64,000 nucleotides of DNA. It comes from Stentor roeselii (taxonomy: Eukaryota > Ciliophora > Heterotrichea > Heterotrichida > Stentoridae). Location: contig RSEH01000065.1 of assembly GCA_006503475.1 (NCBI GenBank), positions 62,001-126,000 of the forward strand, written 5' to 3'. Shown here piece by piece: positions 1 through 9,565 of the stretch. The position numbers and the translations under genes are program-made. The number at the start of each line of letters is the position of its first letter. The stretch's first letter is position 1. Below the pieces are notes generated by a model. It did no database searches and was not told the DNA's origin. It saw only the letters and a program-made list of their open reading frames with translations.

Positions 1-1
1 T

Positions 2-3000
2 TTAAGAATTTATTGTGCGATTTTGCTTTGTATTCGATATGCTTTTCAGTTTTTGATTTACTTTGATGATTATTCAGTTCTTGATAAGGTTGGACTTGAG
101 GTTTATGATAAGACTTTCATGGTTTATTCTAATTTTGCAGTTGACTCGCTTTATGCTTTTGGTTGTATTAGGCTGTGGATTTCTTGTAAAAATGAAAATA
201 CTGGAATGAAGGAAGTGATTGATGGGGAGTTAAATGCTGAGAATATTGATAATAAGGAGAATAGCACAGAGAAAGGTATTGACTTAAAACATTATCAGAA
301 GAAATTTCGTAAGTTTTATGTTAAGTTCATTTTTTCTGTTTTGCATTTGATCATTTTTGTGGTTATTGCTTGGCTTGCTGTTTATTGGAAACTTTCCTTG
401 AGCATGGGGATGTACTTAGTGGTGGTTCTGGTTTATTGTACTCAATTGACTTTTTTTAGCTATACAACTATTAATGTATTAACGAAAATACTCAATGATA
501 ATCAAGATGAGATCATGGAACTAAAAAATGAACTAAACAATATAAATGTTTCAGAAAAAGATAAAAATTTATTGTTTCAAGAGTTAGCATCAAAGGAGAA
601 TGAACTTATCCAATTCAAAAAAATGTCTGAGGATCCGAAGTTTCAAGAAAATTATATGAGAATGGATTATATTAAAAACATTGAGGAAGAGATCATTCAA
701 CTTCAAACTAATAAGCAGGATCTTACTCATAAATTAAAAGAAAAAAAAAATTTTTTAAAGCAATTGAAACTTAAACAAGAAAATATTGAAAAAGATTACA
801 ATAATAAAATGAATAAAATAATTGAATTTGAATGGCATCTTAGAGTAAGACTCTGGAGACAACTCATGACGTTGAGTTTGATAAACATTTGTATGGGATA
901 TCTCAGATACTTCTGTTTAATGGAAATCAGCGAGTTTGACCCAATGATAGAAACTATTTACTTATGTCTGGGTTTCAGTAAATTTAAAAGTAGCCTTTTT
1001 ATTGACATTTACGGTTATTTGATAGTTTTTGTCTCTGTCATTGTTTTAAGGTTCGCGATAAGTGAAACGAAGCCTAAAGTAAGAGCCGCTAAAAGTAATA
1101 AGGATTATTGGGATCAGCAGATATCTTTAACTGGACAATTAAAAAGAGGAGACACTTTTGGGAAGAAATTAATTGAAAAGGCTGTCGAAAAAGGGATGAA
1201 AAATACAATAAGTAATTATTTCATTATTCGGAAAATTCAAAGGATCAAAAATAAACTTTCCAAATACAGGATGATTATTTTTTTCCAAGATTCTTTTAAA
1301 CAGCTTATTTATGTTTTGGTTTTTATTGTTGCTATACAAAGGTTTAGCTTGTTTTCAGTTATTGAGTTATTTATGATCACCATAGCATTTTGCTTTAAAT
1401 ATCCCAAAAGAGAAATATTGAGTGCCATTACTCTATTTTTTTCAATGATTACTCAGTATTTTATCTATATAATTTCTTTGAATTCTATAATTTCTCCTGA
1501 AATGATGCCAGATTATATAGCGAAAATATTAAAAAACTTTGGAATCTTGGAGTTTTTAGAAGGTCGGTCAGTAAACCAGCAAATGACAATATCTTTCTTG
1601 GGTTTAACAAAAATTCAGTTCAATTTGGTATTCTGGCAACTATTCACTTGCACAATGATCATGTTTTTATTGATTCATTTAAGTTGGACAAAGCAAAATG
1701 AAAAACTTTGCAATTTGATCTTACCGTCTCCACATTCAATTAAAAACAACGAATTAATCCCAAAAGAAGTGATAATAACAAAATCATTTATGTATACAGT
1801 CATAAGCTTAATATACAAATTTTCAAGATTCTTCTTGATTTTGCTTGCTTTTTTCATCAGTGTTTTATCAAAAAGTTTATTTTCAATCATTTACTTTGCA
1901 TGTTGCTCATACTTCTTATACACTGAGAATCTTTTAATATTGCATCAAGATGAAAAAAAGGAAAATAAAGATAAAATTTTGGTCAAAGTAAACGATGAGG
2001 ATAACCTTCCTGATGAAAAAAAACCTGAACCTCATAAATTAGTAACAAAATCACAAACTTTAACTTATGATAGAATCAAAAATGACGGTGAGCTTACTTC
2101 TCAAAACAACCCAGATGAAAAAACCATTATAAAAAAAGTCCTCAACGATAAAATCGGAAACTATCAGACCATTCTTAATATCTTTATCGCAATCAACTTC
2201 ATTGAAATTTGGTTCAATTTCAGTTATAACATTTATTCTTTTTATCTAAAGAAAAATAGTTGTTTACACCCTGAGGATAAATTTTGCAATTTAACTAACA
2301 CTGAAAACGCAATCTACAAGATATCTTTACAAGCAATAGTCCTTTGCATGGCAATGTTCATAAAATCTATGCTGAAAGACCCTTACTCAAGAGAATACCA
2401 GATCAACGAAATCTTTAGAATTAAACAAGAATCTCGAAAAATCTTCAAAAACATGACCTGGGTGTTTTACCGACTGATGCACAAAAGAAAAAAAGCAAAT
2501 CTCGCTAAAAAAGAGAAACTCGAGAAAAAAATGAGTGACTTAAACCCAGTGAAAGTTTCCTTCGAAGAATCAATTCGTCAAAACTGCCAACTTACCCCAT
2601 CCATGTCAAACCCTGAATCATTCAACAAGCTTCATTTCCCAAAAAAGACCTTCGAAAGTGAAAGTAACATTTTAAGCGAAGTTCTAATCTACTGTATAAA
2701 CTACTCTCTCTTCGATAAAAGAATGCAAAAATTCTTGATTCCAGGAATCGATTTAGAAAACAAAAGAGAAATTTCAAAAAAACATAAAGATTTAACAAAA
2801 TCTCGAGAAAATCTCTTTACAAAAGGAAAATTACGCTTAGAGTTAGACCTATTCAACATAACAAGACGTGTAAGTCTCACTTCATATGAACCCCTTGCAT
2901 CCGAAAGGCTTTCTCTACAGTCTCCCCGAGATCATCAAGTAAAATTAGACCCTCAGTCAAACCCTCCTCGTTTAGTACTTCACACTTCTTACCGAGTGAG

Positions 3001-5410
3001 TTGGAAGGACATTCCCGAGCTTCTTTGTTACGCCTTGATCAGTAACATGGACTACGTAGTTTACACTTCTTTCGTTATAAACCATATGCAATACGGTCGC
3101 ATTGAATCACTTATTTTTCCTTTGACTGTCTTCGCTTATGCAATTCTTGAATTTCCTCGTCCACCGATGAGGTATTTTCGAATAATGCTTCTTTATACCT
3201 TCGCTGTTATTCTTGGAAAACTCTTGTTTCAATTGGATATTCTTGAAAAAAATAAATGGGTTCAAGAGTTTCAAGATCCTTTTTATTTTGGATTTAGAAG
3301 GGTTAAAGATAATGAGTTTTTTGGGTATATCTTTTGGGATATTGTTGTTATTTTTAGCTTGCTTTGCAGGGAGTATTTTATTATTAGGATTGGAGTCTGG
3401 ACACGAAAAGAAATTGATGTTGATGCGTATAGTGAGGTTAAGGAATGGCTTACTAGAAGTCAGGAAGATTGGCAAGGTGCTAAATTTAGCTCCTCTTGGA
3501 GGGAGCAAGTTGAAAAATGGCTGGAGAGTATTGAAACTACTAGCTTTTTTAAGAGGCTTGTTCCTGAGGTTTCGTTTGTTAAACCTGGAACTGATTTATA
3601 TTTGTGTACTTATACTATGCAAGTAGTTATTTTTGTGTTTCTGATTGTTTGGTTCAATAAAATTGATGGATTTCATGAAGATATCTCAACTTCTATAAAA
3701 GCGAGTACTTTTCAAGGACGTATGGTCTTAGTTTTACTATTTATGATCTGCTTGATTGTTTTCGACCGGTATGTCTATTTGAAGCACTCTTCAATCGTGA
3801 CAGGAGAGGTTTCGCCATCAACCAAACCAAAAGATGGATGGAACCGTATGAAAAGTTTGAGGTCCAATGTATTTAAGCAAACTTCAAATATTTCTGAAAC
3901 TCAAAAACTTGATTACAACACAGAAAATAAAAAAAATATTGAAATGCTTCTTAAAATAAAACTTACTCTTCATTATTTACTTCTTATTTCAGTTCATATC
4001 GTCATTTTCTGGTATTTGCCTTATGAGACTCGAACAAAAGATGGTTACCAAAAAAATAACTATATTAAAGCTTTGTATTTACTTTTTATTATTTACATAG
4101 CCTTTCAGTCACTTCAGTTTAAACTTGGCCTTCCAACTTTTAGAAAATATTCTTTTCCACTGTTAAAAAAACCGACTGCATCTTCGAAAATGATGATAAA
4201 AATTTTTAGACTTTTACCATTTGTTTATGAAATTCGAACACTTATTGATTGGACCTTTACCAAAACCGCATTAAATCTCTTCCAATGGACAAAACTCGAA
4301 GAAATTCAATTCCGAATATTTTTCAACGAATGTACTCAAAACAGTTTAAAATACCGAAGACCAGGTGAAACAATCCAAATAAAAGAAAAGTGCATGTACG
4401 GAATAATCCCTCTAATAATAGTGATCCTAATAATCGTTCTTCCTCTCGTGATTTTCAGTACTTTAAACCCTTTAAGCTACCCAAACAAAATCCTCCAAGC
4501 AAGTCTAGAAGTGAAGCTTCTAATAAACGACCGTAGTTTTAACTTATACTCAGTAAACTCAGCAGACAGTATCATAAACGTCGACGAATTTTTATTCAAC
4601 AAAGAAGGATTCGACCAAAGCGTAGAAATGAACCCAGACGATTACACCCGAATGCAACAAATCAACATGCCCATCGGCCCTGACCTCAACTGGGAAGCGA
4701 CTGACTTGGCCGAGATTCGCATGAAAAAGCTGCTGAATGGTCATTTACATGAAGAAACTAATACAACTGTTAAAGCTCGACTTGAAATCAGTATTTTAAG
4801 GGAATACCCTAGAAAATATGAGAAATCGAAAATTATCAATGAAAAAGAACTGTCGAGAGAAAATTCTGAAAATCTTCTTGATGTACTTGAAAATCACTCG
4901 AATAAAGAGATTGTGGTGGAGTCTTTACTTTATACGGCTTTTAGATTACCTAGTGTTGGGACTGATATTAATTTTATCAGTTATTCTCAGGATGATTATA
5001 CGGCTCCTTTGAATATTTCTTTGTTTAGACATGAAAATGGAAGGTATTGGAAAGTTGCTTTTGATTGGGATGAAGGGGGAGAGATTGGGCCTAGGTTTTA
5101 TGTGATTTCGGATAATTATTATATTGGAGCTTTTAATTTCTCTGTTGTGACTTTTTATGTTTCTATTGTTTATTTACTTGCAAGAGTTATAAGGAATATC
5201 TTTTTTACTTATAGTATGAATATTGTTATGACTGATACTAAGAATTATGAATATTTACAGGCTTTGTGTTCTATGATATATGTCAGTAGGATGACAGGGA
5301 ATATCTATGAGGAAGAACTGTTTTATTATGAACTTATTGATGTGCTTAGAAGTCCTGAACTTATTAAAGTTATTACGAAAAGCTCAAAGTTGAAAGATAA
5401 ACTAGATTAA
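2..5410 (+). CDS. PIEZO: Piezo-type mechanosensitive ion channel (5' end outside window)
   Basis: A single frame is open from the window edge to a TAA, giving about 1800 residues, so the N-terminal part of the protein lies upstream; Piezo proteins usually exceed 2000 residues. The visible part has many hydrophobic segments in repeated blocks, a coiled stretch near residues 150-270, and a C-terminal region that fits the Piezo cap and pore: an extracellular domain (about 1490-1700) followed by the inner helix and the motif YVSIVYLLARVIRNIFF, then a cytosolic tail with the family-typical EEELFYYELIDVLRSPEL. Piezo forms trimeric, stretch-gated cation channels in the plasma membrane. In a contractile ciliate a role in touch or shape sensing is plausible but inferred. 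No intron is needed in the visible part. Confidence 0.93.
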   Translation, partial: LRIYCAILLCIRYAFQFLIYFDDYSVLDKVGLEVYDKTFMVYSNFAVDSLYAFGCIRLWISCKNENTGMKEVIDGELNAENIDNKENSTEKGIDLKHYQKKFRKFYVKFIFSVLHLIIFVVIAWLAVYWKLSLSMGMYLVVVLVYCTQLTFFSYTTINVLTKILNDNQDEIMELKNELNNINVSEKDKNLLFQELASKENELIQFKKMSEDPKFQENYMRMDYIKNIEEEIIQLQTNKQDLTHKLKEKKNFLKQLKLKQENIEKDYNNKMNKIIEFEWHLRVRLWRQLMTLSLINICMGYLRYFCLMEISEFDPMIETIYLCLGFSKFKSSLFIDIYGYLIVFVSVIVLRFAISETKPKVRAAKSNKDYWDQQISLTGQLKRGDTFGKKLIEKAVEKGMKNTISNYFIIRKIQRIKNKLSKYRMIIFFQDSFKQLIYVLVFIVAIQRFSLFSVIELFMITIAFCFKYPKREILSAITLFFSMITQYFIYIISLNSIISPEMMPDYIAKILKNFGILEFLEGRSVNQQMTISFLGLTKIQFNLVFWQLFTCTMIMFLLIHLSWTKQNEKLCNLILPSPHSIKNNELIPKEVIITKSFMYTVISLIYKFSRFFLILLAFFISVLSKSLFSIIYFACCSYFLYTENLLILHQDEKKENKDKILVKVNDEDNLPDEKKPEPHKLVTKSQTLTYDRIKNDGELTSQNNPDEKTIIKKVLNDKIGNYQTILNIFIAINFIEIWFNFSYNIYSFYLKKNSCLHPEDKFCNLTNTENAIYKISLQAIVLCMAMFIKSMLKDPYSREYQINEIFRIKQESRKIFKNMTWVFYRLMHKRKKANLAKKEKLEKKMSDLNPVKVSFEESIRQNCQLTPSMSNPESFNKLHFPKKTFESESNILSEVLIYCINYSLFDKRMQKFLIPGIDLENKREISKKHKDLTKSRENLFTKGKLRLELDLFNITRRVSLTSYEPLASERLSLQSPRDHQVKLDPQSNPPRLVLHTSYRVSWKDIPELLCYALISNMDYVVYTSFVINHMQYGRIESLIFPLTVFAYAILEFPRPPMRYFRIMLLYTFAVILGKLLFQLDILEKNKWVQEFQDPFYFGFRRVKDNEFFGYIFWDIVVIFSLLCREYFIIRIGVWTRKEIDVDAYSEVKEWLTRSQEDWQGAKFSSSWREQVEKWLESIETTSFFKRLVPEVSFVKPGTDLYLCTYTMQVVIFVFLIVWFNKIDGFHEDISTSIKASTFQGRMVLVLLFMICLIVFDRYVYLKHSSIVTGEVSPSTKPKDGWNRMKSLRSNVFKQTSNISETQKLDYNTENKKNIEMLLKIKLTLHYLLLISVHIVIFWYLPYETRTKDGYQKNNYIKALYLLFIIYIAFQSLQFKLGLPTFRKYSFPLLKKPTASSKMMIKIFRLLPFVYEIRTLIDWTFTKTALNLFQWTKLEEIQFRIFFNECTQNSLKYRRPGETIQIKEKCMYGIIPLIIVILIIVLPLVIFSTLNPLSYPNKILQASLEVKLLINDRSFNLYSVNSADSIINVDEFLFNKEGFDQSVEMNPDDYTRMQQINMPIGPDLNWEATDLAEIRMKKLLNGHLHEETNTTVKARLEISILREYPRKYEKSKIINEKELSRENSENLLDVLENHSNKEIVVESLLYTAFRLPSVGTDINFISYSQDDYTAPLNISLFRHENGRYWKVAFDWDEGGEIGPRFYVISDNYYIGAFNFSVVTFYVSIVYLLARVIRNIFFTYSMNIVMTDTKNYEYLQALCSMIYVSRMTGNIYEEELFYYELIDVLRSPELIKVITKSSKLKDKLD

Positions 5411-7684
5411 TTAGGTTAATTAGAACTTTAGAATTTATTTATTATGGAGTTTTAGATTATTGAACAAGGAAATAATTTGATATTATAGATTAGAAGTTGA
5501 GTAGCTTAATATGTTTAAATTAAGGAACTTAGTCAAGATATCAACTCTTTCCGTTGAAATAAAATTTTTTCCCAGTTCTCAGAATTTGATTTTGACTTAT
5601 ATTAAACTTACTCTAGAAATCAAATTCATATAGTTTCCTAATTATCACTCCTCTTTTAAAATTTAAGATACCCTCTTAAATAATAAAGATTATAGACCTA
5701 TATCCGATAATTTCAACTAGCTGTCAGTTTATCTAAGATATAAAGTGAAAATTTATAGCTGAGTCAAGGTTAATTCAGGAATCTATCAAAAAAGTAATTC
5801 AAACAACTACAGGATACTTTTAAGAGAAAAGTAATTAGTGTTATGATATTTAAAGAAAGTCAAATATGAATCAATATAATATAATTTTTCTTGGATTATT
5901 TAAGTAATGGGATTTAATATAAGATTAAATTACTTATATAGTGTGAATTAATAGTTTCGAAAAGCAAAAATAATTCAGTATATTAATAAAACATTACTTT
6001 TTGTTAGCCTTATGTCTTTTAATTAGTATTCTAACCGATTCTTACCCAAATTATTATCATTTCGATATCTGAATTAACTTAAAGTAATAACACATATCTA
6101 GTTATAGTTAGGATTTTTTTAGTCTAATGAATTAAGAAATAATTCTTAAAAGTGAATTATAACTGTGAGTCTTTCCGTTAAAAAAAATCAGCTAAGGATA
6201 TTCTTTATACCAAATGATTTAGGTGGTATTCAAAGATGATCACAGAAACTGGCTTGCAGCCGAGCCTTTTAATCAAGAAAAACAATTCAATAGCTTTAAA
6301 TTTATTATTCCTCAAGAAGAAGAGTGATCTTAGGCACTGCCTTTGTAGAGAAAGTAGAATAAGACCAATATTTGTCTTTGAATTAAGAAACAATTCTAAC
6401 TGCTGCTCATATTTTTAAAAATTTTATTGTTAAAAGACTAAGTGATTGCTTCCTTGGTTCTTTTACATTTGATATGAGATCTATTTAAAGGAAATCCAGT
6501 TGGAAAGATTAAATCAGATTTTTTAATGATCCATTAAATGAAGAAAGCATTTAAGTACCTGATGATTGGATTGTCTGTGAAAATATACATTGAATTAAAG
6601 AAGCATTTAAGTACCAAATGATTGGATTCTATGTGAAATTTGGATTCAATCTATATCAATTACTAAAAATCGCTAATTACTTCCTTATAAAGAATTAAGA
6701 TAATCTCCTGGTTATCCAAGAGAAGTTAAACGAGAAATTTGTGCTTTGAATTGATTATAAGGGAGACTTGACATTCTTGTATGATTTAGGATATTAATAA
6801 TTAAATTATTAAATTATAAACTATGTTATTACTTATCTGGGATTCTATTTGGATTATGCGATCTTGTGAACAATATAGAAATAAACTTATTAAAAGTTTA
6901 CGTTTAGAAGTACATTATGAGTGTGCTGTTCAAGTGCATTAAAGACTTTAGAATTTCAAGTGCTTATTAAAGTTTTACTTTTTAAAAATTCTCTAAACAA
7001 GTTTTGGGCTATTCAGTCAACTCAAATATTTTCTTTTATCTTTATGATATTAGTTATCAGTGAGATCCCCAGTGAATACATTTCATTTTTGAGAATCAAC
7101 ATCTCTGAAAATTTCTGAACTAGAATAGAACTCAATTTGAATTAAGACTTTCCAGATGCTTAAATTTTTTAGAAAATCTAAGTATTAATAGAAGATAATT
7201 ATGAAAATCAATAAACTGATAACAATTTTATTATTATTTCTTGAGAATTTTCAATTTATTGAATAGAGGTAATACATTAGTTCTATTAAGGGTTTTATTT
7301 GAATAGAATTAAGATATTATTTAAAGGTAAAGGATAAAATGTAATTATTGAAAAGGTAATTATAGTAAGCACAGCTACTTCTGATAATAAATTCCATCTC
7401 CTAGTACATTTATTTGGTTAAATTTAAAATCAATCATATTCTTTCGATATTAAAGCAGGAAATCTAGCTTAAAATTAATTATTATTTAATTCCAATAAAA
7501 TAATCAGAAAAACAATAACGTTCATTATTCACTGGCTAATTACTCAAAAATCCAACCTAATATAAATGAAGGATTTTAAATTTCCTTTGGGCTTGCAGAT
7601 AAACCTATAAATTTAAATGATTTAATTAAAATTCTAAAGCTACTTCTAAAGCTCATCTAATTCATTCCTTAATTAATCCACTAA
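5411..7684. other. 2.3 kb gene-free AT-rich stretch
   Basis: This is the longest spacer in the window, between the Piezo stop and the 3' end of the next minus-strand gene. Open frames here are at most about 65 codons, lack recognisable motifs and look like chance. No tRNA B-box was seen by eye. The only structure noticed is a 56-bp tandem duplication, listed separately. It may hold untranslated sequence, a decayed gene or a non-coding RNA that cannot be recognised from sequence alone. Confidence 0.6.
6547..6640. repeat. Imperfect tandem duplication, period 56 bp
   Basis: The segment beginning GCATTTAAGTACC at 6547 recurs at 6603. The two copies match with a handful of substitutions over about 38 bases, including the shared ATGATTGGATT. 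It lies in a gene-free region; no function is suggested by the sequence. Confidence 0.7.
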
Positions 7685-8434
7685 TTACATCTCCTCTCCC
7701 TTTATTTGCTTGAAAGAGCACACGACTTTATCAACACCCTTCATAAAAGCAACATGGTTAAATTTCCAGATTTTTTTTCCACTTCTTCTAAGTCCTTTGG
7801 TAATTTTAATAATATCGCTATCAGTGTATCGATCATCATCACAGTGTTCTTTGCATCTAGTTACGATTTCACTTTCTTCATCCTCAGTTTTAAGCTTCTT
7901 TGAAAGCCTTTCAAATTTGTTGATATTATTTCCTATCTGCACCTTGACTTCTTCCGATTCCGCATTCACGTCACTTTGTATTCCTTTGCATCTAAAAATA
8001 ATTTTATTTATTTTCCGAAGTCTCAAAGTTTTCGGAACTTTTTCCTCAAGTCCAATTTTCCCAGGAGACTCAAGAATTTCATTTGCAATTTTTTTGGATT
8101 CGCTGCTTTGAAGAGTAATTTTTTTCTTCTGGACTGCACCTAAAGAAGGAAAAACGTGAAAGTTTTTCTTTTGTCTGTTGCTTGAAGTGCTTGTATAAGC
8201 TGAACTTTTAGAAAGGTTTCCGTAACTTTTTGCCTTTTCAATTTCGCTGTCTATATCTGAACTAACAGCTAAAAAGTTTCGGCTACATCCTGTGGGAGAG
8301 AATTTATTGTAAAATGACCCAATTTCTTTGAAGATTTTGTGCATTTGTTCAGGGGAACGCTTTTTGTGGAGATTGTAAAAGTTTTCCTTTTGATATCGAA
8401 GAAAAATATCTCTGGATCTTTGACTAAATTCCAT
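7685..8434 (-). CDS. Hypothetical basic protein
   Basis: Open frame of 249 codons read from the ATG at 8434; the frame is open slightly further upstream but only from a TTG. No domain is recognised. The protein is rich in Lys, Ser and Glu, looks largely disordered, and has short charged stretches but no membrane segment or signal peptide. It is divergent from the next gene with only 48 bp between the two start codons, so the two probably share a promoter region. Third-position composition and the TAA stop are like those of neighbouring genes, which supports a real gene, but its role is unknown. Confidence 0.6.
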   Translation of the reverse strand: MEFSQRSRDIFLRYQKENFYNLHKKRSPEQMHKIFKEIGSFYNKFSPTGCSRNFLAVSSDIDSEIEKAKSYGNLSKSSAYTSTSSNRQKKNFHVFPSLGAVQKKKITLQSSESKKIANEILESPGKIGLEEKVPKTLRLRKINKIIFRCKGIQSDVNAESEEVKVQIGNNINKFERLSKKLKTEDEESEIVTRCKEHCDDDRYTDSDIIKITKGLRRSGKKIWKFNHVAFMKGVDKVVCSFKQIKGEEM

Positions 8435-8482
8435 TGAAAATATAAAATTGTAAATCAACTGTTTTTTTCTCTTTTATAAACA

Positions 8483-9547
8483 ATGTCAAGAGAGTCATCC
8501 TCCCTCAGCATCTTCCAATTAATTCATCAAGATCTCTTATCACTAATGCAGTTAAACAAGAACTATTCAAACTTCCATAAAACAATAATAACCGCTTTGC
8601 AAAAATCTGAATTTCTCAGTCCAAACCTGCAAAATTCCGAAGGTCCAAAAATAGTTTTAAACACGAGCACCTTGAATCTTCTAGTCGAATCAAGCAAATC
8701 TCTTCTCGAAACCGACCTACTCAATACAAAAACCCTGAAATCCTTAAGCCATTCATTCAAATCTCTCTCCAAGTCCTTACAGTTACCAACCTCCTTGAAA
8801 CAAGACCTAAACATCATGAAATCTTCATTAAAATCATTTGCTAGTTTTTTCTTTGAATCATGTGAAAAACTGAAGAACTTTATTGAAATCCTCAACTCGA
8901 ATCTTCTTGAGTCTCACAAGATGAAGATAGAAAAAATCAAGAACAACATTGAAAAATGTCTTCTTGGAGTACTTCCAAAGGGCATTCTTGAACTTAAACC
9001 GTTGAATTTCGATGAAATTTTAGTAAACCTTTTTCAGCCAGTCTTTCCAGAGACTTCAGCTCCTCAACTAAAAAAATTAAAAGATTATTCAAAGACTACT
9101 CAAGAGCAGCTGACTTGTTTAACTAAGAAACTTGCAGAGACTTACTGGGAACTCATTCCAAGACCTTTAAAAAAACGAACTTCCAGACAAAGTCTTGAAA
9201 AAGAACTAAAATCTTCTAAAACAACAGCAGAAAAGAAGACTGATAAAAACCTAACTAAAGAAGAAAACTTAATCAAAAAAGGGGTTAAAGCTGTTAGACC
9301 TTTAGAGTTAAAACAAATTTCTTTTACTAAGGAAGACTCTCTTTCTGAAGGCCCTGTTACTGAGACCCGGATCAAGCCAGGAGTCAATAAATCTTACTTC
9401 GGCCTCGGCTTGGACAAGCAAAAAGTAAACAAAAGTTACTCAAACCTCAAAAGAAAAAAATCCAGCACAAAAGCCCTTCCCCGTAACTCTTCAAATTCTC
9501 ACCTAAGGTCAAATCGTAGTTCCTCAAAAAAGGCGAAATTTGAATAA
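8483..9547 (+). CDS. Hypothetical Ser/Lys-rich protein with basic tail
   Basis: A 354-residue frame from ATG to TAA. The first 200 residues are predicted to be mainly helical, with leucine-rich amphipathic stretches (LSHSFKSLSKSLQLPTSLKQ). The rest is low-complexity and very basic, ending in SSSKKAKFE, which could act as a nuclear targeting sequence. A short repeated motif occurs near the C terminus (GVNKSYFGLG and KVNKSYSNLK). No known family is recognised. It is divergent from the preceding gene (48 bp) and convergent with the PHD gene (18 bp between stop codons), so the whole transcription unit is tightly boxed in. Confidence 0.65.
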   Translation: MSRESSSLSIFQLIHQDLLSLMQLNKNYSNFHKTIITALQKSEFLSPNLQNSEGPKIVLNTSTLNLLVESSKSLLETDLLNTKTLKSLSHSFKSLSKSLQLPTSLKQDLNIMKSSLKSFASFFFESCEKLKNFIEILNSNLLESHKMKIEKIKNNIEKCLLGVLPKGILELKPLNFDEILVNLFQPVFPETSAPQLKKLKDYSKTTQEQLTCLTKKLAETYWELIPRPLKKRTSRQSLEKELKSSKTTAEKKTDKNLTKEENLIKKGVKAVRPLELKQISFTKEDSLSEGPVTETRIKPGVNKSYFGLGLDKQKVNKSYSNLKRKKSSTKALPRNSSNSHLRSNRSSSKKAKFE

Positions 9548-9565
9548 TTCCACAAATTTAAATAC

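Noticed and set aside
6921-7118. 65-codon open frame in the long gene-free region
   Set aside because: No motif or neighbouring exon could be joined to it with a 15-nt intron.
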